Assembly (NCBI RefSeq): GCF_000615905.1
Contig: NZ_BAMN01000002.1
Coordinates: forward strand, 124,001-188,000
Reading direction: 5' to 3'
Source of the DNA: Companilactobacillus nodensis DSM 19682 = JCM 14932 = NBRC 107160
Lineage (GTDB): Bacteria > Bacillota > Bacilli > Lactobacillales > Lactobacillaceae
Length of the DNA: 64,000 nucleotides
Below, piece by piece: positions 27,229 through 36,203 of this stretch. A program made the position numbers and the translations under genes. The notes below the pieces were generated by a model, which was given only the letters and a program-made list of their open reading frames with translations, was not told the origin of the DNA and searched no databases. How positions within the stretch are numbered: position 1 is the first letter of the stretch; each line of letters opens with the position of its first letter.

Positions 27229-27867
27229 CTAACCTAATAACGTCAAAATAACCCGATTCAATCGCTTGGAAAGTTCAAACAATTTTTCGTAAGTGGGATC
27301 ATCCTGATTTTCTTCAATATTAGTTTTGAGTTGCTTGAGTTCAAACGGCGTGAAATAAGTCTTCAAGTCGTGACTACCATAAAGAGTTGCCAATAATGCG
27401 AATGTTTCAGGTGAAACTTTACTGTCAGAATTTAAGAATTCTTTTCTGACATCACTGACTAAGTCCTCTTTGACACGATGGTCAGGCAAGTAATTATTAG
27501 TCTTGAATACTATGCCAGTTACGGCCTTTGTAACGTCAACTTTGTCGACCAATGAATCGCCGATTTCGTTGTAGATCTGCTTAGTGATATTTTCTTTTGT
27601 GGCCATGGCACGAAGTACATGTGTAACGCTCTTACCCTGATTCTTATTGATGATCTGGAAGAATTCGTTGAGATATTCCTTACCATCTGGCAAAACCTTG
27701 TTAATGATGACACTGTTATCAGTTAAATCAATAATATCGTTTAAAGCTAAGTCGAAAAAAGAACTTTCAGCTAAATAGGCCCTGCGTCTTGTATTCTTAA
27801 AAATTCGTACACTGCCTTTTTCATTGCACGATAAAATAAAATATTTTTGTGGAATATTTAAATTCAT
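27229..27867 (-). CDS. GPP34/GOLPH3-like protein
   Basis: The 212-residue all-helical protein resembles the GPP34 family seen in many Gram-positive bacteria: a basic RRRAYLAESSFFDLALNDIIDLTD near residue 28, a middle ITKQIYNEIGDSLVDKVDV and a late ETFALLATLYGS. Eukaryotic GOLPH3 binds phosphoinositides; the bacterial role is unknown. It is preceded after 12 nt by an SGNH hydrolase gene with which it probably forms an operon. The assignment is from pattern only. Confidence 0.6.
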   Translation of the reverse strand: MNLNIPQKYFILSCNEKGSVRIFKNTRRRAYLAESSFFDLALNDIIDLTDNSVIINKVLPDGKEYLNEFFQIINKNQGKSVTHVLRAMATKENITKQIYNEIGDSLVDKVDVTKAVTGIVFKTNNYLPDHRVKEDLVSDVRKEFLNSDSKVSPETFALLATLYGSHDLKTYFTPFELKQLKTNIEENQDDPTYEKLFELSKRLNRVILTLLG

Positions 27868-27879
27868 AAAGTGCTCCTT

Positions 27880-28464
27880 CTAATTCGACACTAGTTCGTT
27901 TTGTTTGACTAGCGTTGCCTTAATTTCTGGTACAAGTTTGCTTTCAAGTAAGATATAACCATCTTTGGTGAAGTGAAGTCCATCTTTTTGCAATAGTTTA
28001 TTGACTGAAGATTGGCTTGCCATCAAGTGTAGTAGATCAATGTACGATACATCCATTTGCTTAGCGAGATGTTCAGTTACTAATTCAAATTGTAATTGTC
28101 TAGTCCAAGGGCGAGTTGGGTTCTTGACCCAGTCGGTATACGGTGGAGAAAGCAAGATTACTTTGGAAGCTCCAATTGCTTCTATCATAGTAGATAGATT
28201 CGATGAGAACTTACCCGGTTTGATCTCGTCAGTTGTAGAAATATCGTTGGCACCAAATCCTAAGATGACCATATCTGGCTTCAAACTTACGATATCTTGT
28301 TCAACACGTGTCACAGCATTACTGGTTTTGTATCCAGGGATGGATACGTTAATGACTTCGTCTTTGGGGAAGTTTTTTTGAATAGCGTCGGTGAGTATAT
28401 CACTCATAACGCCGTCATGAAATCCCGCCATGATCGAGTCTCCAAATAATACTATTTTTTTCAT
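27880..28464 (-). CDS. SGNH/GDSL-family hydrolase
   Basis: The 194-residue cytosolic protein (no signal peptide) has block I GDSIMAG with the nucleophile Ser near residue 10, block III GFGANDIS near residue 70, and block V DGLHFTKDGY with the Asp-His pair. SGNH enzymes are esterases, lipases or acyl hydrolases of varied substrates. It lies upstream of the GPP34-like gene on the same strand and is divergent from coaA. Confidence 0.85.
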   Translation of the reverse strand: MKKIVLFGDSIMAGFHDGVMSDILTDAIQKNFPKDEVINVSIPGYKTSNAVTRVEQDIVSLKPDMVILGFGANDISTTDEIKPGKFSSNLSTMIEAIGASKVILLSPPYTDWVKNPTRPWTRQLQFELVTEHLAKQMDVSYIDLLHLMASQSSVNKLLQKDGLHFTKDGYILLESKLVPEIKATLVKQNELVSN

Positions 28465-28535
28465 ATATTAGTTCCTTCTAAAAAGTTCTATACTATATAA
28501 GAATACCAGAAAAAATGTTAAGTAGGTTTAGTTAT

Positions 28536-29462
28536 ATGCAAAATTTATCTAACTACAATGAATTTTCTCGTTCACAATGGGAAACATTTCATGGAGAGTA
28601 CAATAAGCAAGCTATTACTGATGGCGAATTGCGCAAGATCAAGTCCTTGGATGACGAGATTTCAATTGATGATGTGAAGTCGATCTATGCGCCGATTCGA
28701 CACTTGTTACATATTTATTTGAAGAATTATCGTAAGTTGACCAAATTAAAAAGTGACTTTCTTAATAGTAGTAATAAGAAGGTCCCCTTTATTATCGGCG
28801 TATCAGGTTCTGTAGCGGTCGGGAAGAGTACCACGGCCAGATTACTGAAGATCATGTTGGAACGTGCCTATCCGCAGTATAACGTCGCACAGATGACAAC
28901 TGACGGGTTCTTGTATCCTAGTGAGATATTGAAGGAACGTAACTTGATGGATAAGAAGGGTTTCCCGGAGACCTATGATATGCCTAAGCTATTGAAGTTT
29001 TTGAGTGACGTTAAGACAACAACTGGTCCGATATCTTATCCGTTATATTCACACAATATTTATGACATCATTCCTGATCGTCATGAAGAAGTGAATCAGC
29101 CAGATATCCTGATCGTTGAAGGTATTAATGTTCTGCAGCTGACACAGACTTCAAATATTTATACCAGTGACTTCTTTGACTTCTCGATCTATATTGATGC
29201 TGATGTCGATGACATTGAAGAGTGGTTCTTGAATCGTTTCGAGACACTATTAGACTTAGCGCGTAACGATCCGAATTCTTATTACTACCAGTACACACAA
29301 GTATCGGAGAAGAAAGCTTTGAAGATGGCGCGCAACGTTTGGGATAATATCAACTATGTGAACTTGCGTGATTATATCAAACCAACGATGACTCGGGCTG
29401 ATTTGATCCTTCACAAAGCTGAGAATCACCAAATAGACAAAATACTTTTGAGAAAATACTAA
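28536..29462 (+). CDS. coaA: Type I pantothenate kinase CoaA
   Basis: CoaA phosphorylates pantothenate with ATP, the first step of coenzyme A synthesis. The 308-residue protein has the P-loop GVSGSVAVGKSTTARLL near residue 93, TTDGFLYP, and the PanK segments KGFPETYDM and SYPLYSHNIYDI. I chose ATG 28536 (MQNLSNYNEF) with GTAGG upstream rather than an ATG seven codons earlier. The gene is 70 nt upstream of guaA. Confidence 0.95.
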   Translation: MQNLSNYNEFSRSQWETFHGEYNKQAITDGELRKIKSLDDEISIDDVKSIYAPIRHLLHIYLKNYRKLTKLKSDFLNSSNKKVPFIIGVSGSVAVGKSTTARLLKIMLERAYPQYNVAQMTTDGFLYPSEILKERNLMDKKGFPETYDMPKLLKFLSDVKTTTGPISYPLYSHNIYDIIPDRHEEVNQPDILIVEGINVLQLTQTSNIYTSDFFDFSIYIDADVDDIEEWFLNRFETLLDLARNDPNSYYYQYTQVSEKKALKMARNVWDNINYVNLRDYIKPTMTRADLILHKAENHQIDKILLRKY

Positions 29463-29532
29463 AAAAGCATTTCCAAAGTATGACAGAGAGTCGTTTTTCA
29501 TATACAATAGAATAAATTAAAACTAGGGGGAT

Positions 29533-31089
29533 ATGGATTTGAGCAAACAATGGCCAGATGCGGACAGCATTATTGTTTTGGATTACGGTAGCCAATACAA
29601 CCAATTGATCACTCGTCGTATTCGTGATATTGGTATCTATTCAGAATTACTACCTAATACAATTACTGCCGCAGAGATTAAAGAAATTAATCCAAAAGGT
29701 ATTATTTTGTCAGGTGGACCAGATTCAGTTTATGACAAAGATGCCTTCTCAATTGACCAAGACATTTATAAGCTAGGAATTCCTATGCTTGGTATTTGTT
29801 ACGGTATGCAATTGATGTCTTACAACTTGGGCGGAAAAGTTGAATCTGCTGACAATCGTGAATATGGAAAGGCTGATATCAAAGTTACTGATTCAGAATC
29901 TGCCTTATTCAAGGGATTGCCTGAGGAACAAGTTGTTTGGATGAGCCATGGTGATTTGGTACGTGAAGCACCAGAAGGATTCACCGTTACAGCAACAAGT
30001 AAGAATGCACCTATTTCATCTATTGCCGATGTAAATCGCAAGATGTACGGTGTTCAATTCCATGCCGAAGTGCGTAATACAGAATATGGAATGGATATTT
30101 TGAAGCACTTCGCTTTCGACGTCTGTGAAGCCGAAGCAAACTGGACAATGGATGACTTCATTGACCAACAAATTCAAAAGATTCGTGATACTGTTGGCGA
30201 TAAGAAAGTTCTTTTGGGACTTTCAGGCGGTGTCGACTCATCAGTTGTTGGTGTTCTATTGCACAAGGCAATCGGTACACAACTAACAAGTATCTTCGTT
30301 GATCATGGACTTCTACGTAAGGGTGAAGCCGATCAAGTTATGGCTAGTCTTGAAGGCAAGTTTGGCTTGAACATTATCAAAGTTGACGCTCAAAAACGTT
30401 TCTTAGACAAGTTGGCTGGAGTATCTGATCCAGAAACAAAACGTAAGATCATCGGTAATGAATTTATTCAAGTATTTGATGAAGAAGCAACTAAGCTTAA
30501 CGGAATCGAATTCTTGGCACAAGGTACTCTATATACTGACGTTATCGAAAGTGGTACAAGTACTGCTCAAACAATTAAGTCTCACCATAATGTTGGTGGA
30601 CTTCCAGAAGACATGCAATTCAAACTTATCGAACCATTGAGAACATTGTTCAAAGATGAAACTCGTGAGTTAGGTGAAAAACTAGGCATGCCTCATGACC
30701 TAGTATGGCGTCAACCATTCCCAGGTCCTGGCCTTGGAATCCGTGTTATTGGTGAAGTTACAGAAGATAAGCTAGCAATCGTTCGTGATTCTGACTTTAT
30801 CCTCCGTGATGAAATCAAAAAAGCTGGATTGGATGAAGAAATTTGGCAATACTTCACAGTATTACCTGGCTTCCGTTCAGTTGGTGTTATGGGTGATGGT
30901 AGAACATACGATTATACGATCGGAATTCGTGCCGTTAACTCAATTGATGGTATGACAGCTGACTTCGCTAAGATCGATTGGGATGTACTTCAAAAGATCT
31001 CAGTTAGAATCGTAAACGAAGTAGACCATGTCAATCGTGTAGTTTATGATATTACATCTAAGCCACCAGCAACTATTGAGTGGGAATAG
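29533..31089 (+). CDS. guaA: GMP synthase (glutamine-hydrolysing) GuaA
   Basis: GuaA aminates XMP to GMP. The 518-residue protein has a class I amidotransferase domain ([15 protein letters not shown] with nucleophile Cys near residue 90; [12 protein letters not shown] with the His and Glu), then the PP-loop [16 protein letters not shown] near residue 235 and the C-terminal dimer domain ending [15 protein letters not shown] near 29505 may be the -10. AGGGGG is 2 nt before ATG 29533, so a TTG two codons later is also possible. Its last codons are the attachment site of the ICE; the reading frame is not changed by insertion. Confidence 0.96.
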   Translation: MDLSKQWPDADSIIVLDYGSQYNQLITRRIRDIGIYSELLPNTITAAEIKEINPKGIILSGGPDSVYDKDAFSIDQDIYKLGIPMLGICYGMQLMSYNLGGKVESADNREYGKADIKVTDSESALFKGLPEEQVVWMSHGDLVREAPEGFTVTATSKNAPISSIADVNRKMYGVQFHAEVRNTEYGMDILKHFAFDVCEAEANWTMDDFIDQQIQKIRDTVGDKKVLLGLSGGVDSSVVGVLLHKAIGTQLTSIFVDHGLLRKGEADQVMASLEGKFGLNIIKVDAQKRFLDKLAGVSDPETKRKIIGNEFIQVFDEEATKLNGIEFLAQGTLYTDVIESGTSTAQTIKSHHNVGGLPEDMQFKLIEPLRTLFKDETRELGEKLGMPHDLVWRQPFPGPGLGIRVIGEVTEDKLAIVRDSDFILRDEIKKAGLDEEIWQYFTVLPGFRSVGVMGDGRTYDYTIGIRAVNSIDGMTADFAKIDWDVLQKISVRIVNEVDHVNRVVYDITSKPPATIEWE

Positions 31090-31091
31090 TA
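31078..31091 (+). repeat. attL: Attachment site, left (in guaA 3' end)
   Basis: GAGTGGGAATAGTA covers the last GuaA codons and the TAG stop. The same 14 bases occur at 60957-60970. Confidence 0.9.
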
Positions 31092-31112
31092 GAAGCTAAG
31101 ATATAAATACCG

Positions 31113-32348
31113 TTATACCGGCGTTTGTTGACTCTTCTCTTCTGTATTTCCCGTTACTGGCACCGAAATGGCACCAGTAATGTGTTTCTTACCCGTAAAC
31201 TGATTACGAGTGGGGACAACGACCGGATGATCTACTGGTGTGAAATCAACTAGACCATTTAGATGTTGTGCTGTCTCAAAGTTACTGTTTGGATATAGAT
31301 GTCCATAAGTTCCTAAAGTTGTCTGAATGTCTTCATGTCCCAAACGTTCCTTAATAATCAATGGGTTTTCTCCAATGCTGATTAACAGGGACGCATGAGA
31401 ATGTCGAAGCGCGTGGACACGAATTCGATGAACATTCGCAGCCTTAGAATAAATGTTGATCACTTGGGACAGCGATCCGCGAGTAGTTGGTACACCATTG
31501 TATGAAAGCACAAAATCTGTTTTAACTTCTGACGCTTGAATCTCTTTCCACTCGGAGAGATATTCAAGTGTCTTTTTGTCTAACGGAACTGTACGAACGC
31601 TGGCACGAGTTTTAGGTGAAGTAAATTCATAATTAAACGCATTTAAATAATAAAGTGTTTTGTTGATACGCATTGTACCGGCTTCAAAATCAATATCTTC
31701 CCACTGAAGGGCGGTTGCTTCACCGATACGGGCACCAGTCATAAATAGAAGCCAAATTGTGGTGAAATTGAAACGTTGATAGTAGTCATTAAGATCCATT
31801 AAGGAAATGACTTTCTCGAACTCGGTTTTAGTCCAGAAATCAATCTTCTTCTTTTCCTTCTTTAAATTACCAACAATTTTTGTTGGATTCTCTTCACAGA
31901 ATCCTAGTACAATTGCACGATCAAAAACCAAAGATAACAAGCATTGAACTAGGCGGGTGTACGAATTACTTACTTGACTCTTCATCATGATTTGCCATTT
32001 CTGTATATCCACCGGCGTAATTTTGTTAATGAAATACTTGTTAAATCCTTTGAATTGCTTTCGAAAGATGCTAACACGACTGTCAAAAGTAGCCTTTTTG
32101 ACATGACCTTCATACCAAGGAATAAAGAATTGCTGACAGAAGTCGCCAAAGGTGATCTGATTAGTTGAACCTTCTTTAACTCCATTTGCCATTAAATCAC
32201 GATAAGCAGTTTTTGCCTCACGCTTTGTTTTAAATCCGCTACGGCGCTTTTGAACTCGTTTACCGGTTTGTTCATCTACGCCAATATTGGCACGGAAATA
32301 ATAGGTACCATCTGCTGCTTTTTTAATTACTTCGGTTGTCTTTGTCAT
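31113..32348 (-). CDS. int: Tyrosine-type site-specific integrase
   Basis: The 411-residue integrase inserts and excises the ICE at guaA. The N-terminus (YYFRANIGVDEQTGKRVQKRRSGFKTKREA) is the arm-binding domain, residues 65-160 the SAM-like core-binding domain, then the catalytic domain: TGARIGEATALQWEDID (Arg), HALRHSHASLL (HxxR), and GHEDIQTTLGTYGHLYP (His and nucleophile Tyr). It overlaps the DUF3173 gene by 4 nt and converges on guaA. Its C-terminal codons contain a repeat that also occurs at the right end. Confidence 0.95.
   Translation of the reverse strand: MTKTTEVIKKAADGTYYFRANIGVDEQTGKRVQKRRSGFKTKREAKTAYRDLMANGVKEGSTNQITFGDFCQQFFIPWYEGHVKKATFDSRVSIFRKQFKGFNKYFINKITPVDIQKWQIMMKSQVSNSYTRLVQCLLSLVFDRAIVLGFCEENPTKIVGNLKKEKKKIDFWTKTEFEKVISLMDLNDYYQRFNFTTIWLLFMTGARIGEATALQWEDIDFEAGTMRINKTLYYLNAFNYEFTSPKTRASVRTVPLDKKTLEYLSEWKEIQASEVKTDFVLSYNGVPTTRGSLSQVINIYSKAANVHRIRVHALRHSHASLLISIGENPLIIKERLGHEDIQTTLGTYGHLYPNSNFETAQHLNGLVDFTPVDHPVVVPTRNQFTGKKHITGAISVPVTGNTEEKSQQTPV
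31158..31174. repeat. Possible integrase arm-type site, left end
   Basis: TGGCACCGAAATGGCAC holds two TGGCAC units 11 bp apart. TGGCACTAAAATGGCAC at 60844-60860 differs at two bases only. Its place inside both ends suggests arm-type binding sites. Confidence 0.5.
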
Positions 32349-32596
32349 TGTGATTGCTCCTCTGACGCGGAGGCACCGATTTTAGCTAACTCTGAAAGAG
32401 TTCGAGCATTAAGTGTAAGGCCTAATACTTCTTCAACCGCAGTTACTGGAACGCGACCTAGCTTCTGTGACTTGTAATAGAGACAACCTTTCTTGACCAT
32501 TAACAGTTTTGCACGTCTGATAATGTCTTTGGAAGTCCAAGGCCCATATCCTAAAGCCACAAGTTCATGTTTAGTCATAGTGACAACGTGAACCAT
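32345..32596 (-). CDS. DUF3173 family protein, likely excision partner of the integrase
   Basis: The 83-residue protein has the DUF3173 pattern (LVALGYGPWTSKDIIRRAKLLMVKKG, LGRVPVTAVEEVLGL), an HTH-like small protein found next to integrases of Gram-positive ICEs, where it may serve as an Xis-like factor. I chose ATG 32596 because AAAGGAGGCTAATC precedes it. The frame is open for 45 more codons upstream to a GTG at 32731 with GGAG near it, so a longer form cannot be excluded. Confidence 0.78.
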   Translation of the reverse strand: MVHVVTMTKHELVALGYGPWTSKDIIRRAKLLMVKKGCLYYKSQKLGRVPVTAVEEVLGLTLNARTLSELAKIGASASEEQSQ

Positions 32597-33015
32597 GATT
32601 AGCCTCCTTTCGTTGGAAGCTAGACCGTATACCTTAGCTTCCATATTAACAGGATCGAGGAATAAGTACAGCTCAATTGTGTCGGAAAACTTACCACCCT
32701 GTTCCGTCACTAACGGACATAGGAATTGCACCTCTCCTGCTTACGTGGGAGCCTCGCGGAAGTATCATTATTAACTTAACTTGTACGATCATTAGTTAAA
32801 AATCGTAATCAAAGAGTGGGAGGCGCTCACATTTTTGGTCATGGCGTCCACAGATCAACAGTTCAAGTAAAGTCAGAAAGTTAGGGTAGCAATATTCAGT
32901 TTTCAAAGGACTCACAGGTTTTATTTCCTGTTCACTATATACATACAAATAAAGGCCGAGAAATGAAACCAAAAAAGCAAATTAATCAAAAAAGATTAAT
33001 TTGCTTCTTGTCTGG
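32597..33015 (-). promoter_or_regulatory. Leader region between DUF3173 and the Orf8-like gene
   Basis: No clear gene is present in these 419 nt. On the minus strand GGAAGCTA/TAGCTTCC forms a hairpin just before the DUF3173 ribosome binding site. Upstream of it GAGAGGTG and ATGTCCGTTAGTGACGG could start a nine-codon leader peptide (MSVSDGTGW). AAGCAAATTAATC (32975-32987)/GATTAATTTGCTT (32994-33006) with a T-run on the minus strand is the terminator of the Orf8-like gene. Confidence 0.45.
32971..33006 (-). terminator. Terminator after the Orf8-like gene
   Basis: This is a perfect 13-bp stem with a six-base loop and T-run on the minus strand, 10 nt past the stop codon. It separates the regulator genes from the int operon in the integrated element. 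Confidence 0.8.
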
Positions 33016-33213
33016 CTATAAATAACGGTTTAAATTGAATTTGTAGACGGTACGAATGAATTGTTCGGTTAGTATCTGGTAACGATCCTCGTCAAATTTT
33101 GAATGCCCTCGACAAGTGATGCTGATAATTAATGGCTGAAATTCGTTTATTAGCTGTGCCATGGCAGATGGATCACCATGCTGAGCTGCGTAAATCGTTT
33201 CGGTATAATTCAT
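33016..33213 (-). CDS. Tn916 Orf8-like helix-turn-helix protein
   Basis: The 65-residue protein (IYAAQHGDPSAMAQLINEFQPLI) resembles region 2 of sigma factors and the Orf8 family of conjugative transposons. The last part, FDEDRYQILTEQFIRTVYKF, fits the same family. It starts after GGAG and lies downstream of the Orf7-like gene. In Tn916 these two genes control transcription that passes through the circular joint into the transfer genes. Confidence 0.75.
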   Translation of the reverse strand: MNYTETIYAAQHGDPSAMAQLINEFQPLIISITCRGHSKFDEDRYQILTEQFIRTVYKFNLNRYL

Positions 33214-33222
33214 TGCAATTCG

Positions 33223-33263
33223 CTCTCCTAGAGTTAGATTTGGGTCGTCTAATTCTGGGAGAG
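33223..33263. repeat. Hairpin between the Orf7-like and Orf8-like genes
   Basis: CTCTCC-T-AGA-G-TTAGA pairs with TCTAA-T-TCT-G-GGAGAG with regular one-base mismatches. It has no T-run and covers the ribosome binding site of the Orf8-like gene, so it may limit its translation. Confidence 0.5.
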
Positions 33264-33292
33264 ATGGAGGAGATCGAATCCTGATGGTTAAA

Positions 33293-33685
33293 CTAGTCGA
33301 AGAACGTAGAACCGATTTTGCTCAACACCTTGCGATGCCGTTTGGAAATCGCTTGACTGCTGACATGAAGAATCTGACCGATTGCCTTATCTGAAAGTCG
33401 TTCAACGTACTTATAATAGAGCAATTTCTTTTGAGCATCAGTTAACCTGGATATAGCAATAATTAGTCGTTCATTGACGAGGTATTCTTCAAAGTGAATA
33501 GCTTGTTTTTCCGTAAGTAGTTTAATAATTGGTGGTCCATCGTCAATCGGGTACTCTACTGTTTCCTCGTTTAATGGTACTTTGAGAACCTGGCGTTGAT
33601 CCTGAGAATAAAGTGAGCGAGTTCTGTTTACGAGTGACAGCTTGGCATAGTGCGAAAATGCTTGTTTGACATCTTGATCAGACAT
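33293..33685 (-). CDS. Tn916 Orf7-like sigma-70 family regulator
   Basis: The 130-residue protein ends with a region-4 HTH (SDKAIGQILHVSSQAISKRHRKVLSKI) preceded by LTDAQKKLLYYKYVERL. It matches the Orf7 class of ICE sigma-like regulators. ATG 33685 (MSDQDVK) follows AAAGGAGGAATTGTT; a longer reading of 19 residues has no such site. It is 79 nt upstream of the Orf8-like gene. Confidence 0.82.
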   Translation of the reverse strand: MSDQDVKQAFSHYAKLSLVNRTRSLYSQDQRQVLKVPLNEETVEYPIDDGPPIIKLLTEKQAIHFEEYLVNERLIIAISRLTDAQKKLLYYKYVERLSDKAIGQILHVSSQAISKRHRKVLSKIGSTFFD

Positions 33686-33850
33686 AACAATTCCTCCTTT
33701 TACCAAGCAAATACTCAAAAAGGTTTTCAAATGAAACCACAATAGAAATTATTACATTTATGATGGTATTATCGGATTAGTGAAATTATTTAGTGTACTG
33801 GGAAGTTAATCTCAAGATAGACACTCAATCTAAGCATCGTATTCTAAAAT

Positions 33851-33894
33851 TAAAAAACCAATAATCTGTAAGAATAACTCCTACAAACTATTGG
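33851..33894 (-). terminator. Terminator of the KTR gene
   Basis: CCAATA (33858-33863) pairs with TATTGG (33889-33894), with GTAAGA/TCCTAC-type pairs between, and a T-run on the minus strand. It overlaps the last codons of the gene. Confidence 0.65.
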
Positions 33895-34076
33895 CTCTGC
33901 GTCTTAGCGTCTGGCTCTGTGATAGCTGTTATAATTCCATGCTTTATGTTGATTATGGTTTCGTGCTTACACTTGGGACAGAACAGTGGAAACCTTAATA
34001 ATTCAGTATCTTCTCGTACTTTAATTCGTGTCTTACTATTGCAAGTAGGACATAATATCCATGATTGTTTTTCCAT
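33888..34076 (-). CDS. Cysteine-rich KTR domain protein
   Basis: The 62-residue protein has two CxxC pairs (LCPTCNSKTRIKVREDTEL and FCPKCKHET), a zinc-ribbon with the KTR motif. Such proteins often sit next to tet genes in the cargo slot of Tn916-like elements; here no tet gene is seen. It may be a relic of such a cargo. It starts after GAAGGTAAG. Confidence 0.8.
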   Translation of the reverse strand: MEKQSWILCPTCNSKTRIKVREDTELLRFPLFCPKCKHETIINIKHGIITAITEPDAKTQSQ

Positions 34077-34100
34077 GTAATACTTACCTTCTTCATTAAT

Positions 34101-34538
34101 TTATCTCAAAGGAATACAAAATTCGCATAAGTGCAATGAAACTTTTGAGAAGGAGTATCGTTCAATTATTGGTCTAGTATTATCTATGGGTAAATTGATA
34201 GTTAAGTTTTGAATGTTTTTCCAAAAACGTGATACACCCTCTGTTGTATGTGTAACTTCAAATATAGCGTAATGTCCGTTGGCAATCTTACGAGTAGGTA
34301 AATCAAACTGTTTTTCTCCATCAGAGATAATGATACCTACATCATATCTTTGTTTTTCTGCGGGGGTTTGTATTGGATTATCCATTGCTATCCCAAGTAT
34401 GGTGGTATCGTTCTTGAATAAGTTATTCTGCTTTAAGTACGCCTTGAAGTCTTCCATTAATTGTTTATTTTCTGGACCATACTTACCAATTCTACGCATG
34501 TATGCTATATCAATACCTTTAAATTCTTCAATAATCAA
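34101..34538 (-). CDS. GyrI-like (effector-binding domain) protein
   Basis: The 145-residue protein matches the GyrI/AraC effector-binding fold: IAYMRRIGKYGPENKQLMEDFKAYL at the start, a central LGIAMDNPIQTP, then YDVGIIISDGE, and HYAIFEVTHTTEGVSRFWKNI. It has no DNA-binding domain. Stand-alone members bind small drugs or inhibit gyrase-type enzymes. The start is TTG 34538 with AGGAGG 9 nt upstream. It lies 24 nt before the KTR gene on the same strand. Confidence 0.72.
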   Translation of the reverse strand: MIIEEFKGIDIAYMRRIGKYGPENKQLMEDFKAYLKQNNLFKNDTTILGIAMDNPIQTPAEKQRYDVGIIISDGEKQFDLPTRKIANGHYAIFEVTHTTEGVSRFWKNIQNLTINLPIDNTRPIIERYSFSKVSLHLCEFCIPLR

Positions 34539-34921
34539 CGCTGTGAACCTCCTAGATTAAAATCTTATCAAGCTTTGATAAGACAATCGTAAGGGCAATT
34601 AAAATGATTTTCAAGATATTTTTTAAAATATAGTACAGCCTATTTAACTAATAGAATAGAACCTTGGTCTATCACATTGGCACTTATTATTCACAAACAC
34701 TTTATGCATAATCAATTTGAATTATTAATTCAGTATATTCGTTTGCTACTGGTGAGTTATTGATATTTTCACATTTCTTAAATCACGGACAGAGCGTTGC
34801 TTGTGTTTGATAATAATCTACTCTAATACTAGTTTTATATTGACACAATATTGGCTTAAGTTCTATAATATAACCACTGGTTACTAACCGATGGTTACAT
34901 TATAGAATGGGTGACGAAAAA
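34539..34921 (+). promoter_or_regulatory. TetR-gene promoter and paired operators
   Basis: TTGACA (34841-34846), a 17-nt spacer and TATAAT (34864-34869) form a perfect sigma-A promoter. Directly after it TAACC-ACT-GGTTA (34871-34883) and TAACC-GAT-GGTTA (34885-34897) are two tandem palindromes with one base between them, a typical TetR autoregulatory operator. In the rest of this 383-nt gap I see only A+T-rich sequence and no gene. Confidence 0.75.
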
Positions 34922-35527
34922 ATGCAAATAGCGCGTACAAAGATTATTGAGGCAGCAAAGAAACTATTTGAAGAAAAGGGAGTTGATGAGACATCTATAC
35001 GTGATATTGCACAGAAAGCAGGATATTCTCATACAACAATATATCTCTACTTTAAAAGTAAACAGGAGCTATTTAATTTAATTGCAAAGGAGCCATTGGA
35101 AGACTTATATTCAAAATTTGAAGAGATTTACTGTTTAAAAAAATCCAACGAAGATAAATTTTTTCTGATGTGTGAACAATACGTCGAATTTGGAATTAAA
35201 CAGAGGAACTTTTATTCATTATTAACCACTTATAGGGGTGAAAGGATTGATAAAGAGAGATTTGATAATAAGATCAATGATTTACGTATGAGCGCATTAG
35301 ATTTAGTATCAAAGGTACTGTTAAAAATAATTCCTGTGAATGTAGAGAGTGAACTAAAAAATAATTTAATTCGAGGTATGTTTTATTTTCTGCACGGAGT
35401 CGTTATGACCTATGTTACTTCTCTAGAGTCCGATAAAGAACTCATACCCCGAGTTAAAAAGATTGTGGATGATTATATTGGTTACACTTTTTTTAAAAAT
35501 GATAATGAAAGAAAAACAAATCAGTGA
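34922..35527 (+). CDS. TetR/AcrR-family transcription regulator
   Basis: The 201-residue protein has an N-terminal TetR HTH (IIEAAKKLFEEKGVDETSIRDIAQKAGYSHTTIYLYFKSK cut across residues 8-47) and a helical ligand-binding part. The start is ATG 34922 (MQIARTK) with GGTGA upstream, or ATG five codons earlier. It overlaps the next gene by 23 nt. The double palindrome at its promoter suggests self-repression and control of the following hydrolase. Confidence 0.87.
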   Translation: MQIARTKIIEAAKKLFEEKGVDETSIRDIAQKAGYSHTTIYLYFKSKQELFNLIAKEPLEDLYSKFEEIYCLKKSNEDKFFLMCEQYVEFGIKQRNFYSLLTTYRGERIDKERFDNKINDLRMSALDLVSKVLLKIIPVNVESELKNNLIRGMFYFLHGVVMTYVTSLESDKELIPRVKKIVDDYIGYTFFKNDNERKTNQ

Positions 35528-36161
35528 GCATATATGGAAATTGGAATTTAATTTCTACTTTTTGATTATCAGCATTTGGCTTGTCAAAAACAATAATAAT
35601 GTGTTCCTGATAGATACTGGAATAAGCAAGATTTGGGAAATAGCTTGTAACTCAGCATCTGAGAAAGGCAATATTCGAGGAGTTATTTTGACTCATGGGC
35701 ACAGTGATCACGCAGGAGGGGTCAATCAAATCAATGCTCATAATCCTGAGCTGCCAATATTCATGGACGGAAGAGATTATGAGTACTCTTCAGGTGAAAA
35801 TCCTTTTCCTGGCAGAAAGAAAGTAGAAAAAATAATTTCAGCAGAAGTACCTATTATTGATTTAAGAAAAATAAATAAAAATGATTTTTTTGAATTGACT
35901 GGTTTAAAAATTATGTATACTCCAGGTCATAGTCCGGGACATACAGTTTTTTATCATGATAATGATAAAGTATTAATAGCAGGGGACTTATATACTGAAA
36001 AAAATGGATTGCTCAGACCCCCAATGAAACAATTTACTTCTGATATGCCTCAAGCATTGTTGTCTGGAAGGCAACTATTTGAAAAGATAGATCCGAAAAT
36101 CATCAGTGTTTGTCATGGTAAAGATGTTAATGTGCCCTTTGATTTTAGTAAAGTTGTATAA
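35505..36161 (+). CDS. MBL-fold metallo-hydrolase
   Basis: The 218-residue cytosolic protein has the metallo-beta-lactamase fold: LIDTGISK, LTHGHSDHAGG (the HxHxDH zinc motif near residue 63), YTPGHSPGHTVFYH and AGDLYTE with further ligands, and a last CHGKD. It may be a lactonase, glyoxalase II or related hydrolase; no substrate can be named. ATG 35505 (MKEKQISEH) is the likeliest start; a ribosome site is not obvious, in keeping with coupling to the overlapping tetR gene. Confidence 0.8.
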   Translation: MKEKQISEHIWKLEFNFYFLIISIWLVKNNNNVFLIDTGISKIWEIACNSASEKGNIRGVILTHGHSDHAGGVNQINAHNPELPIFMDGRDYEYSSGENPFPGRKKVEKIISAEVPIIDLRKINKNDFFELTGLKIMYTPGHSPGHTVFYHDNDKVLIAGDLYTEKNGLLRPPMKQFTSDMPQALLSGRQLFEKIDPKIISVCHGKDVNVPFDFSKVV

Positions 36162-36203
36162 ATGCCGAGGTTATAACTTCAAAGATACCTAACACAAGCT
36201 TGG

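Noticed and set aside
29463-29532. Purine riboswitch upstream of guaA
   Set aside because: Only 70 nt separate coaA and guaA, and no guanine aptamer-like three-way fold with the conserved loops was seen.
33888-34538. Antibiotic resistance cargo because of the KTR protein
   Set aside because: The KTR protein often accompanies tet(M), but no ribosomal protection or efflux gene is present in the slot.
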